Source: Thermanaerothrix sp. (GTDB lineage Bacteria; Synergistota; Synergistia; Synergistales; Synergistaceae). From it: a stretch of 64,000 nt of DNA. Shown here one piece after another: positions 17,060 through 25,342 of the stretch (position 1 is its first letter; each line of letters begins with the position of its first letter). A program made the position numbers and the translations under genes. A model generated the notes under the pieces. That model saw only the letters and a program-made list of their open reading frames with translations. It ran no database searches and was not told the DNA's origin. Where the stretch lies: assembly GCA_026417795.1 (NCBI GenBank), contig JAOACP010000006.1, positions 1 through 64,000 of the forward strand, given 5' to 3'.

Positions 17060-19509
17060 CCCAGGTCCTCCTCCTCGGAACAGCGGATGACGGTGACGTC
17101 CGCCACCGAATCCCCTTCGTCAAGGCGCACCACCATGGAGCCAGTGGCCATCCGGCTCAAGGTGGATATCTCCCTGGCGGCCATGCGGATCACCCGGCCC
17201 CTGGAGGTTACCACCATGAGCTCGTCGTCGTCCGCCACCCCCCAGGCCCCCACCAGGTCGCCGGTCTTGTCGTTGAGCCTCATGGCCCTAACCCCCATGC
17301 CGCCCCGGTGATGGGGGGTGAACTCGTCGTAAGAGGTCCTCTTGCCTAACCCCAGCTGGCTTATGAAGAGCACCTGGCGGCCCTGGATTATCACGTCGCA
17401 TCCCACCACCGCGTCCCCTTCCTCCAGCTTTATGGCCCTCACGCCCTTGGCGGCCCTTCCCTGGGGGCGGAACTCCTCCTCGCTGACCCTCAATGTCTGT
17501 CCCTTGGCGGTGGTTAGCAGCAGCTGGTCGTCGCCGCCGGTGAACCGAACCCTGGCTATGGTGTCCCCTTCCTCAAGGCCCAGTATCCGGCGCCCCGCCC
17601 TGGTTATGCCCTCCAGCTCCGTGACGGGAAGCCGCTTGGCAAGGCCCATGCGGGTGAGCAGGAAGACGAACCTAGCCCCCTCCATCACGCTGTCCCGGAA
17701 GGTCACCACCGACTCCCCTTCATCAAGGGAGATGAAGCTTCCCACGTGCTTGCCCCGGCCGCTCTTGGGCTCCGGCAGGGCAAGGCACTTAAGGGCGAAG
17801 ACCCTCCCACGGTCGGTGAAGAGGTAAAGGGTGCGGTGTGTGGTGGTGACCGCCACCAAGGACACCTCATCGTCCCCCTTGGTGGAAGCCCCCTTGACGC
17901 CCTTGCCCCCCCGGGACTGGCAGCGGTAGTCCTGCAAGGGCATCCGGCGGATGAAACCGTCCCTGGTCATGGCCACCACTATCTCGGTCTCGGGTATCAG
18001 GTCCTCGGCGGAAACGTCGTCCACCGAGTCCTCTATGACGGTTCGGCGCTCGTCCCCATAGGCCGCCTTGACCTCCAGCAGCTCCTTCCGCACCACCCCG
18101 TCCAGCTCCGAGGAGTCCTCCAGGATCCTGCGGTACCAGGCTATCTGCCCCTTAAGCTCCTCCAGCTCCTCCTGGAGCTTGTGGATCTCCAGGCCGGTGA
18201 GCCGCTGGAGCCTCATGTCAAGGATGGCCTGGGCCTGGGCCTCGGAGAAGGACAGCTCCTCAACAAGACGCCCCTTGGCCACCGATGGCTCCGACGAGGA
18301 CCTTATGAGGGCTATGACCCTGTCTATGATGCCAAGGGCCTTGACAAGCCCCTCCAGTATGTGGGCCCTCTCCTCCGCCTTCTTGAGCCGATACTCGGTA
18401 CGGCGCCTTACCACGGTCCTTCGGTGGTCTATGAATATCTGGAGCAGCCCTTTAAGGTTCAGCTCCATGGGGCGCCCGTCCACCAGGGCCAGGTTTATCA
18501 CCCCGAAGGTGGTCTGCAGCTGGGTCCTGGAGTAAAGCTGCCGCAGGACCAGGTTGGGGTCGCTGTCCCGGTGGAGCTCCAGCACCAGCCTTATGCCCTC
18601 CCGGTTGGACTCGTCCCTCACGTCGGTTATGCCGTCCAGCTGCCCCTTCTGAACCCCCTCCACTATGGTCTCTATGAGGTTCGACTTGTTGACCATGTAG
18701 GGGATCTGGGTTATCACTATGGCCTTCTTGCCCCGCTTGGCGTCCTCCACCTCGGCGCATCCCCGGACCGTTATCTTCCCCCGGCCGGTGGCGTAGGCGT
18801 CCACGATGCCGTCCCTGCCAAGGATGACCCCCCCGGTGGGGAAGTCCGGGCCTGGCATGAGGGACATGAGCTCCCCTATCTCCACGTCCGGGTTGTCCAG
18901 CAGGGCGCAGCAGGCGTCCACCACCTCCCGGAGGTTGTGGGGAGGCATGTTGGTGGCCATGCCCACCGCTATGCCAGTGCTTCCGTTCACCAGAAGGTTC
19001 GGGATGCGGCTGGGCAGCACCGACGGCTCCTCCAGGGACTCGTCGAAGTTGGGGAGCCAATCCACCGTTTCCTCGTCTATGTCCGCCAGCATCTCCTCGC
19101 CCAAGGCGTGAAGACGGGCCTCGGTGTACCTCATGGCGGCGGGGGGGTCTCCGTCTATGGAACCAAAGTTCCCCTGCCCGTCCACAAGGGGGTACCTCAT
19201 GCTGAAGTCCTGGCTCATCCGCACCATGGTCTCGTATATGGCGGCGTCCCCATGGGGATGGTACTTGCCCATGGTCTCCCCCACCACCCTGGCGGACTTC
19301 TTGAAGGGCTGGTTGTGCCTCAAGCCCAACTCCCTCATGGCGTACAGAATCCGCCGCTGCACCGGCTTAAGACCGTCCCTGGCGTCCGGCAGGGCCCTGC
19401 CCACTATGACGCTCATGGCGTAGTCTATGTAGCTGTGCTTTATCTCCTCCTCCAGCGGAAGGGGGATCACCTTCTGGAAGAGGTCGGAACCTTCCTTGCC
19501 CTTTTCCAT
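17056..19509 (-). CDS. gyrA: DNA gyrase subunit A
   Basis: 817 residues. The N-terminal breakage-reunion domain has the catalytic tyrosine at about Y128 ([10 protein letters not shown]). The C-terminal pinwheel has six-bladed repeats and a GyrA box read as QSRGGKG, which marks gyrase over topoisomerase IV. At the quinolone-determining helix ([12 protein letters not shown]) the position of E. coli Ser83 is Ala and that of Asp87 is Glu. ATG follows GGAGG; an open upstream extension lacks a ribosome site. psd overlaps its stop codon, an unusual partner for gyrA. Confidence 0.97.
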   Translation of the reverse strand: MEKGKEGSDLFQKVIPLPLEEEIKHSYIDYAMSVIVGRALPDARDGLKPVQRRILYAMRELGLRHNQPFKKSARVVGETMGKYHPHGDAAIYETMVRMSQDFSMRYPLVDGQGNFGSIDGDPPAAMRYTEARLHALGEEMLADIDEETVDWLPNFDESLEEPSVLPSRIPNLLVNGSTGIAVGMATNMPPHNLREVVDACCALLDNPDVEIGELMSLMPGPDFPTGGVILGRDGIVDAYATGRGKITVRGCAEVEDAKRGKKAIVITQIPYMVNKSNLIETIVEGVQKGQLDGITDVRDESNREGIRLVLELHRDSDPNLVLRQLYSRTQLQTTFGVINLALVDGRPMELNLKGLLQIFIDHRRTVVRRRTEYRLKKAEERAHILEGLVKALGIIDRVIALIRSSSEPSVAKGRLVEELSFSEAQAQAILDMRLQRLTGLEIHKLQEELEELKGQIAWYRRILEDSSELDGVVRKELLEVKAAYGDERRTVIEDSVDDVSAEDLIPETEIVVAMTRDGFIRRMPLQDYRCQSRGGKGVKGASTKGDDEVSLVAVTTTHRTLYLFTDRGRVFALKCLALPEPKSGRGKHVGSFISLDEGESVVTFRDSVMEGARFVFLLTRMGLAKRLPVTELEGITRAGRRILGLEEGDTIARVRFTGGDDQLLLTTAKGQTLRVSEEEFRPQGRAAKGVRAIKLEEGDAVVGCDVIIQGRQVLFISQLGLGKRTSYDEFTPHHRGGMGVRAMRLNDKTGDLVGAWGVADDDELMVVTSRGRVIRMAAREISTLSRMATGSMVVRLDEGDSVADVTVIRCSEEEDLG

Positions 19510-19617
19510 GACTTGCCTCCGAACAAAAGAAATGGAACACCCGCCCGGTGGGGGCACCGGGGGGTGAACCTAGATTTTACCACCTAAGGGACTGAGTTAG
19601 ATTAAAAAGGCAAAGAT

Positions 19618-20133
19618 CTACCAGCGGTTCCTGTGAACCACTCCATCGTCGATGCCCCTGTGGGGTTCCTTCTCCTCCCCGGGCCAGCCTATGGCGGCGA
19701 TGCCCAGTATCGCCACGTGGTCGGGCACCGAGAGGATGGCCCTCATGGCGGCCTCCCTCTCGGGGGAGTGCTTGACCCCGAGCCACACGGAGCCCAACCC
19801 CAGGGAGGCGGCGGCGATCAGGATGTTCTCCATGGCGGCGGAGCAGTCCTCCTCCCAGTACCGGGCGGCGTAGTCGCTCTTGGTGGGGTCCCCGCAGACC
19901 ACGATAGCCAACGGGGCCTCGAAAAGCATCTTGCCGTAGGGATGGGCCTCGCCCATGCGGTCCAGCACTCCCCGTTCGGTCACCACCACGAAGTGCCAAG
20001 GCCTCGAGTTGGCGGCGCTGGGGGCCGCGCAGGCGCACTCAAGCAACAGGTTTATATCGTCCTCCTTAACCTCGCGGTCGATGAAGCGCCTTATGCTGCG
20101 CCTTGAAAGTATGGCCTTTATAGCCTGGTTCAA
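19618..20133 (-). CDS. Nitroreductase-family flavoprotein
   Basis: 171 residues. It begins with the family's SRRSIRRF segment and has CAAPSAANSRPWHF (FMN pocket), the central EDCSAAMENILIAAASLGLGSVW dimer helix and the C-terminal GWPGEEK. These FMN enzymes reduce nitro compounds, quinones or enones with NAD(P)H. Start: TTG at 20133, six bases after AGGAGGA; a GTG two codons upstream would collide with that site. It follows the Lrp gene by two bases, so the pair is co-transcribed. Substrate unknown. Confidence 0.9.
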   Translation of the reverse strand: MNQAIKAILSRRSIRRFIDREVKEDDINLLLECACAAPSAANSRPWHFVVVTERGVLDRMGEAHPYGKMLFEAPLAIVVCGDPTKSDYAARYWEEDCSAAMENILIAAASLGLGSVWLGVKHSPEREAAMRAILSVPDHVAILGIAAIGWPGEEKEPHRGIDDGVVHRNRW

Positions 20134-20135
20134 CG

Positions 20136-20609
20136 TCACTCCTCCTCCTTCTGAGATATGGCGGGCTCCACCACCCGGTTGGCTATGGGGGTTGAAAGGA
20201 CCACCGAGGTGGTGGTCTGACCGTAGAAACCCATCTGGTTCACCACTTCCTCCAGGTGCCCCACCGAGGACACCACCACCTTTAGGATGATGCCGTCGGT
20301 GCCGGTCACGTGGTGGCACTCCAGCACCTCCGGTATCCGCTCCGCTATCTGGTCCGCCTCGTGGATGCGGCTTGCGGGGATTGCGATCCTTATGAAGGCG
20401 GTTATGGGGAAACCCAGCTTCTCGTGGCTCACGATGGCCTTGTAGCCCTTTATTATCCCCGCGTTCTCCATGCGCCTTATCCTCTCCGCTATGGCGGGCG
20501 AGGATAGCCCCACCTTCCGGCCAAGCTCGCTGTATGATATCCTGGCGTCCTCCTGAAGAGCCCTCAGGATCTTGCGGCCTATCTCGTCAAGGCACTTTTC
20601 CACCTGCAT
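20136..20609 (-). CDS. Lrp/AsnC-family transcriptional regulator
   Basis: 157 residues: N-terminal helix-turn-helix (LDEIGRKILRALQEDARISYSELGRKVGLSSPAIAERIRR) and a C-terminal RAM domain with the TGTDGIILKV ligand-binding loop. Lrp proteins sense amino acids. It is divergent from carbamate kinase and co-transcribed with a nitroreductase; the shared 210-base upstream region holds promoters for both directions, so arcC is a likely target. ATG start follows a GGGGGAAGGG site. Confidence 0.93.
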   Translation of the reverse strand: MQVEKCLDEIGRKILRALQEDARISYSELGRKVGLSSPAIAERIRRMENAGIIKGYKAIVSHEKLGFPITAFIRIAIPASRIHEADQIAERIPEVLECHHVTGTDGIILKVVVSSVGHLEEVVNQMGFYGQTTTSVVLSTPIANRVVEPAISQKEEE

Positions 20610-20672
20610 GTCCCTTCCCCCGCTTCCTTAATTTTTCACAGCCCTCCGGCCACGCCGGCACTCTCACTTAAA

Positions 20673-20700
20673 ATAATACAGTATTTCCCCGTTTTGCCAA
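20673..20700 (-). promoter_or_regulatory. Promoter of lrp
   Basis: Minus strand: TTGGCA, 16 bases, TATTAT (five of six matches each). Confidence 0.5.
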
Positions 20701-20754
20701 AGCTCTTTTATTGAATCATGGCAACCTTGACACCCAGGTTGTTGTAACATCATA

Positions 20755-20784
20755 TTGAACTCAAGGGCTCTTTTGGTTTAGAAT
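20755..20784 (+). promoter_or_regulatory. Candidate promoter of arcC
   Basis: TTGAAC, 18 bases, TAGAAT, 35 bases before the start codon. A perfect TTGACA at 20727-20732 with a poorer -10 (TCATAT) is an alternative. Confidence 0.4.
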
Positions 20785-20819
20785 ATCCCATATCCTAAGG
20801 TAACGAGGAGTGATATGTA

Positions 20820-21776
20820 ATGGCCGCCACTAAGGTAGTAGTAGCGTTGGGGGGCAACGCCCTCCAGGAGGCAGGCACCCCGCCCACCGCGGAGGCCCAG
20901 CTTGAAGTGGTGAAGAAGACCGCCGCTTACCTGGCGGAGATAAGCAAGAGGGGTTACGAGATGGCAGTGGTGCACGGCAACGGTCCCCAGGTGGGCCGCA
21001 TAGTGCTGGGCCAGGAGATCGCCGCCCAGGCGAACCCCGAGACCCCCGCCATGCCCTTTGACGTCTGCGGCGCCATGAGCCAGGGCTACATCGGCTACCA
21101 GATCCAGCAGGCCCTTCGCGACGCCCTGCGTAACCGGAACCTCAACATCCCGGTGGTCACCCTGGTGACCCAGGTGGTGGTGGACGCCAACGACCCGGCC
21201 TTCAAGAACCCCACCAAGCCCATCGGCCCCTTCTACACCGAGGAGGAGGCAAAGAAGCTCATGGCCGAGAAGGGCTACACCATGAAGGAGGACGCGGGCC
21301 GCGGCTGGAGGCGGGTGGTGGCCTCCCCAGAGCCCAAGAAGATCGCCGAGATCTCCGCGGTCAAGAGGCTGTGGGACACCACCATCGTGGTGACCGCCGG
21401 CGGCGGCGGCATCCCGGTGGTTGAGAACATGGACGGCTCCCTCTCCGGCGTGGCGGCGGTCATAGACAAGGACCTGGCGGCGGAGAAGCTGGCGGAGGAG
21501 ATCGAGGCGGACATCCTCCTCATCCTCACCGAGGTGGACAAGGTCTGCATAAACTTCAAGAAGCCCAACCAGCAGGAGCTATCCCACATGACCGTGGCGG
21601 AGGCCATCAAGTACATGGAGGAGGGCCACTTCGCCCCCGGGAGCATGCTCCCCAAGGTCTTGGCAGCGGTCAAGTTCGCCAGGACCTTCCCGGGCAAGAA
21701 GGCCATCATCACCTCCCTCTACAAGGCGGTGGACGCCCTGGAGGGCCGGGAGGGCACCGTGGTGACCATGGCGTAA
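20820..21776 (+). CDS. arcC: Carbamate kinase
   Basis: 318 residues, normal length. VVALGGNALQ at the N-terminus, HGNGPQVG, PTKPIGPFY, VTAGGGGIPV, VIDKDLAAEKLA and ILTEVDKVCINF are all classic carbamate-kinase motifs. It makes ATP from carbamoyl phosphate, releasing CO2 and ammonia. No arginine deiminase or ornithine transcarbamoylase lies in the window, so carbamoyl phosphate must come from genes elsewhere. Own promoter, ATG after GAGGAG, and a strong terminator behind. Confidence 0.97.
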   Translation: MAATKVVVALGGNALQEAGTPPTAEAQLEVVKKTAAYLAEISKRGYEMAVVHGNGPQVGRIVLGQEIAAQANPETPAMPFDVCGAMSQGYIGYQIQQALRDALRNRNLNIPVVTLVTQVVVDANDPAFKNPTKPIGPFYTEEEAKKLMAEKGYTMKEDAGRGWRRVVASPEPKKIAEISAVKRLWDTTIVVTAGGGGIPVVENMDGSLSGVAAVIDKDLAAEKLAEEIEADILLILTEVDKVCINFKKPNQQELSHMTVAEAIKYMEEGHFAPGSMLPKVLAAVKFARTFPGKKAIITSLYKAVDALEGREGTVVTMA

Positions 21777-21826
21777 ACCTGTGGTCCGCGGCTTTCCGCA
21801 ACTCCGAAGTAAGGCTTAAACCATCC

Positions 21827-21862
21827 GCCGAGGGGCCCATTCAAAGGTCCCTCGGCTTTTTT
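21827..21862 (+). terminator. Terminator of arcC
   Basis: Stem GCCGAGGG / CCCTCGGC with a 14-base loop and TTTTTT. Confidence 0.82.
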
Positions 21863-21918
21863 CTAAAGATGCTACAATGGCCAGAAACCCCAAACTAAAA
21901 GGAGACCAGCGGACCCAC

Positions 21919-23100
21919 ATGGGACCTTGTAAACCCGGTTACCCCATAAAATTCAATGAGCTCTTGAACCCCGAGCCGGTGGAGGGAACCTTCCTAAGGC
22001 GCATTAACCGGTTCGTGGCGGAGGTGATGGTGGACGGGAAAACACAGGAGGCCCATCTTCCAAACCCAGGACGCCTTCTGGAGCTCCTGTTTCCAGGGCA
22101 GCGGGTCTACCTGCTCCCCTCAAAGGGGGCCAAGCCCTACAAGGTCCACGGGACCCTAAGAAACGGCGGGTTCGTGCACCTGGACACCATAAAGATGAAC
22201 CGGGTGGCGGAAGCCCTCATAAACCGGGGCTTGATAGGCCCCCTTAAAGGCTTTAAGGTGGCGGCCCGGGAGGTAAAACACCTCCACAGCCGCTTCGACC
22301 TCCTCCTCGAAGGGGGGTCCTGCCGGATGCTCCTGGAGGTCAAGAGCTGCACCCTGTTCAACCGCCTTACGGCGTTCTTCCCAGACGCCCCCTCCGAAAG
22401 GGGAACCAAGCACCTTAAGCACCTGGCTGGGATCGACCACATGGACCGGGGGGTGCTGTTCCTGGTGCAGTCCACCGCCCCTTCGGCCTTCCTGCCCGAC
22501 TGGCACACGGACCTTCGGTTCGCCCAGGCCTTCAGGGAGGCCAAAGACCTTGGGGTAAGGCTCATGGCGGCGGGGATAGACATGGACCCGGAGCTTAGGC
22601 TCCTGTCGGAACCAATTAACATCCCCATACCCCTGGAGCCGGCGGTACCCCACATGGTGGACCGAGGGGCCTACTGCGTGCTCATGAGGCTGGGGGATGA
22701 GAGCCGCGTAACCGTGGGGGCCTTGGGCGACATCCTGTTTCCCAAGGGATACTACGTCTACGTGGGCTCCGGGATGGGGGGTCTGGAACGGAGGATGGCA
22801 AGGCACCTGGGGACCGTAAAGATCCCGCGCTGGCACGTGGACTACCTTTCAAGGCTCTGCAAGGCAAAGCGGGGCATCCCCGTGAGGACCCACCTAAAGA
22901 TCGAGTGCCTCCTGGCGGAGAGCATAGGGAGGCTTGGGGGAACTCCCATACCCCGGTTTGGATCCTCCGACTGCGGCTGTCTCAGCCATCTCTTCCATTT
23001 TGGCGAAGACCCCACCGCCCAGGTCTTCGAGACGGTGCTTCACATGAGGTCCCTAATAGGTTTGGGGCGCCAGGTCATGCCCGACGCCCCGGAGGGTTGA
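21919..23100 (+). CDS. sfsA: SfsA fused to a DUF123 (GIY-YIG-like) domain
   Basis: About 393 residues. Residues 1-225 are SfsA: RINRFVAEV, EAHLPNPGRL, then D-x(n)-E-x-K in SRFDLLLEGG/LLEVKSCTL, the nuclease-like core, and GRGVLFLVQ-type motifs. Residues 240-393 match DUF123: GAYCVLMRLG, GYYVYVGSGMGGLERRMARHL, WHVDYL, ECLLAESI, FGSSDCGCLSHLF. SfsA binds DNA and is named from sugar fermentation in E. coli; the real activity of either part is not established. ATG 21919 is chosen because a TACAAT sits at the upstream ATG 21877, which would add 14 residues and has no ribosome site. Confidence 0.88.
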   Translation: MGPCKPGYPIKFNELLNPEPVEGTFLRRINRFVAEVMVDGKTQEAHLPNPGRLLELLFPGQRVYLLPSKGAKPYKVHGTLRNGGFVHLDTIKMNRVAEALINRGLIGPLKGFKVAAREVKHLHSRFDLLLEGGSCRMLLEVKSCTLFNRLTAFFPDAPSERGTKHLKHLAGIDHMDRGVLFLVQSTAPSAFLPDWHTDLRFAQAFREAKDLGVRLMAAGIDMDPELRLLSEPINIPIPLEPAVPHMVDRGAYCVLMRLGDESRVTVGALGDILFPKGYYVYVGSGMGGLERRMARHLGTVKIPRWHVDYLSRLCKAKRGIPVRTHLKIECLLAESIGRLGGTPIPRFGSSDCGCLSHLFHFGEDPTAQVFETVLHMRSLIGLGRQVMPDAPEG

Positions 23101-23199
23101 TCTTCGTATTCCCCGCCGCCCAGGCCTTATCCACCCGTAAACGGCGGCGCTCCCTTTACGCTGCCAAGGTCAATCCCAGTGGTCTTAGGGCCGAAGCCG

Positions 23200-24072
23200 T
23201 TAGTTAAGCCTAGGCGCCTCCGCCATTAGCTGCCTTGCTATCCGCTGTCCCGTGGGGGTGGCCGCAAGCCCCCCCTCGGAGGTCTCCCTGAGGGCCGACG
23301 GCAGGGCCCTTCCCACCGCCGCCATGGCGTCCACCACCTCGTCGGGTGGTATGGTGGACCTCACCCCCGCCAGGGCCATGTCGGCGCACAGCGCCGCCAC
23401 CCCCACCATGGTGCCGTTTCTAACCACGCAGGGCACCTCCACAAGACCCGCCACGGGGTCGCACACCATTCCCATTATGGACTGAAGCACCAAGGCGGCG
23501 CCGTGGAACACCGCCTCCGGATCCCCGCCCTTGAGGTGAACCAGGGCGGCGCAGGCCATGGCGGCGGCGGCGCCGCACTCCGCTTGGCAGCCCCCCTCAG
23601 CCCCCGCCAGGGTGGCCCGCTCGGCTATCACGGACCCCACCGCGCCGGCCACCAAAAGGCCCTTCAACAGCTCCTCCTCCGACACCTCATGGGTCCTGGA
23701 GTAGGCGGCCAAGACCCCGGGCACTATTCCGCAGCTGCCGGCGGTAGGACAGGCCACTATGCGCCTCATGGCGGCGTTGCCCACCGCCACCTTCATGGAT
23801 ATGGAACAGGCCAGGCTCACAAAGTCCCCCGACAGGGGCGAACCGGAGCGCCTTAGGTGCTCCAGCGACTCCCCTTCGCCGCCCACCAGCCTTGCCCTTG
23901 GGGGACGCTGCTCCACCGACACCACCGAGGCCTTCATGTCCCTAAGGCGGGAGAGCATGCGCTCCAGCACCACAGCCCTGGGCACGCCCCGCTCCTCTTC
24001 CTCAATGGAAAGTATGGCGTCGGTAAGAGAAAGGTTCCTGGCCCTCTCCAAGATGGCGTCAAAGGACCTCAT
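23200..24072 (-). CDS. sdaAA: L-serine dehydratase, alpha subunit
   Basis: 290 residues, the two-subunit Fe-S serine dehydratase found in anaerobes. The cysteines that hold the [4Fe-4S] cluster are visible in CPTAGSCGIVPG, GCQAECGAA and MVCDPVAGLVEVPC. It deaminates L-serine to pyruvate and ammonia. ATG after GAGGAGG and overlapping the stop of the beta subunit gene by four bases. An upstream in-frame extension lies inside sdaAB and is not coding. Confidence 0.96.
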   Translation of the reverse strand: MRSFDAILERARNLSLTDAILSIEEEERGVPRAVVLERMLSRLRDMKASVVSVEQRPPRARLVGGEGESLEHLRRSGSPLSGDFVSLACSISMKVAVGNAAMRRIVACPTAGSCGIVPGVLAAYSRTHEVSEEELLKGLLVAGAVGSVIAERATLAGAEGGCQAECGAAAAMACAALVHLKGGDPEAVFHGAALVLQSIMGMVCDPVAGLVEVPCVVRNGTMVGVAALCADMALAGVRSTIPPDEVVDAMAAVGRALPSALRETSEGGLAATPTGQRIARQLMAEAPRLN

Positions 24073-24746
24073 CTTCCCGCCTCCTCTCCCAGGGAGGGTA
24101 TGAGCATAAGGCGCCTTATGGCCCCGTGGCACTTCCTGATCCGCTCCAGCACTTCCTCCGAAGGCAGGGCGTCAAGCTCCAGCACCATGGCGGCCCCCTT
24201 GCCGCGGCCCTGACGGTGCACGTTCATGGACGCCACGTTTATCCCCGCCTCCGCCAGGATGGCGCTCACCGCCGCTATGACCCCGGGCTCGTCCCGGTGG
24301 AAGGTCACCATGGTTGGAAGCTCCCCGGAGGCCCTAAGGCTGAAGCCGTCCACCTCCTGCAGCTCCACCGCCCCGCCGCCCAGGGAGGCGCCAACCACCT
24401 CCATCATCTTGTCGCCCTCCCTCATCACGAAGCGCACCGAGTTAGGATGGGCTCCATCCACCTTCTCCCCGTGGAAACGGTACTTAAGCCCCCGCTCCGC
24501 GGCTATCCTGAAGGACTCCTTAAGGGACTCATCGCTGGGGGAGAACCCCATGATCCCCGCCAAGAGGGCCTTGTCGGTGCCGTGCCCCCAGAAGGTGGCG
24601 GCAAAGCTGCCCCTGAGGAATATGTCCACCTCCCGGACCTCCCCTCCCCAGCAGAGCCTGGCGAGGTTGCCCAGCCTCACCGCACCGGCGGTGTGGCTCG
24701 AAGAGGGCCCCACCATCACGGGCCCCACTATCTCCTCCAAAGCCAT
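24069..24746 (-). CDS. sdaAB: L-serine dehydratase, beta subunit
   Basis: 225 residues: VGPSSSHTAGAVRLGNL at the N-terminus is the beta-domain signature, HPNSVRF lies mid-protein, and an ACT domain fills the C-terminal third (TMVTFHRDEPGVIAAVSAILAEAGINVASMNVHR). Start is ATG six bases after GGAGGT. Translationally coupled to the alpha subunit. An ATGAT-GCATA-ATCAT inverted repeat at 24770-24784, just upstream, may be regulatory but is short. Confidence 0.96.
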   Translation of the reverse strand: MALEEIVGPVMVGPSSSHTAGAVRLGNLARLCWGGEVREVDIFLRGSFAATFWGHGTDKALLAGIMGFSPSDESLKESFRIAAERGLKYRFHGEKVDGAHPNSVRFVMREGDKMMEVVGASLGGGAVELQEVDGFSLRASGELPTMVTFHRDEPGVIAAVSAILAEAGINVASMNVHRQGRGKGAAMVLELDALPSEEVLERIRKCHGAIRRLMLIPSLGEEAGR

Positions 24747-24799
24747 TGAAACACCTCCAACGTGATGCAATGATGCATAATCATAACCCACCGGGGCGC

Positions 24800-25198
24800 C
24801 TAAGCCCCCGAAGGCCCCAGCAGTCTATCCATCGCCGCCTTGAGGGAATCCCTGGAAACGGGCTTGCGCACCACCGCCACCCTGGGATCCCTGTCCACCG
24901 CCCCAAGTACCTCATCCTCCCCAAGGGCGGAGAGGAACACCACCGGCGTTGGGGGCAAGCCCAGCCGCTGCTCCAGCGAGCGGATGTGGCTTAAAACGTC
25001 CACCCCGTCCATCTGGGGCATCAGCACGTCCAGTAGAACCGCGTCAAAGGGGGCGCCGCCGTTCGCCGCCTCCTCAAAGACCCTGAGGGCCTCCGCGCCG
25101 TCCTGGGCGCTTAGACACTCCCCCATGTCGGAAAGGTATATTCGGAAGAGGCGGTTGCTGCTTGGGTCATCATCCGCCACCAGGAAACGCACCTTCAT
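24800..25198 (-). CDS. Single-domain response regulator (CheY-like)
   Basis: 132 residues with only a receiver domain: acidic pair at ADDD near the start, phospho-acceptor Asp in LLDVLMPQMDG (about residue 56), a Ser/Thr switch in FLSALG, and Lys in VRKPVS. No DNA-binding or enzymatic output domain. It is divergent from the CHASE4-PAS receptor gene at 25343, which suggests a shared signalling role, but no histidine kinase is adjacent. ATG start at 25198. Confidence 0.9.
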   Translation of the reverse strand: MKVRFLVADDDPSSNRLFRIYLSDMGECLSAQDGAEALRVFEEAANGGAPFDAVLLDVLMPQMDGVDVLSHIRSLEQRLGLPPTPVVFLSALGEDEVLGAVDRDPRVAVVRKPVSRDSLKAAMDRLLGPSGA

Positions 25199-25287
25199 AC
25201 CCCCTTAAAACCGCCCTTTGAACTGATTTTACCATCCAACCCGCCGGAAGAATCGTGGGAAAGGTGGAAAATTTTGCTTTGCGCCGG

Positions 25288-25296
25288 TGATATAAT
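25288..25296 (+). promoter_or_regulatory. Extended -10 promoter of the CHASE4-PAS gene
   Basis: TGATATAAT, a perfect extended -10. There is no good -35. Transcription would start near 25303, which fits the TTG start at 25343 and not the longer frame. Confidence 0.5.
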
Positions 25297-25342
25297 CCGC
25301 CTATGGGGCCACGCACAAGTATTGTGGAAGGGGGGCGAGTCC

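Noticed and set aside
17746-19587. 613-residue plus-strand open frame opposite gyrA
   Set aside because: A shadow caused by high GC codon usage of gyrA; low-complexity HGGV-type residues and no motifs.
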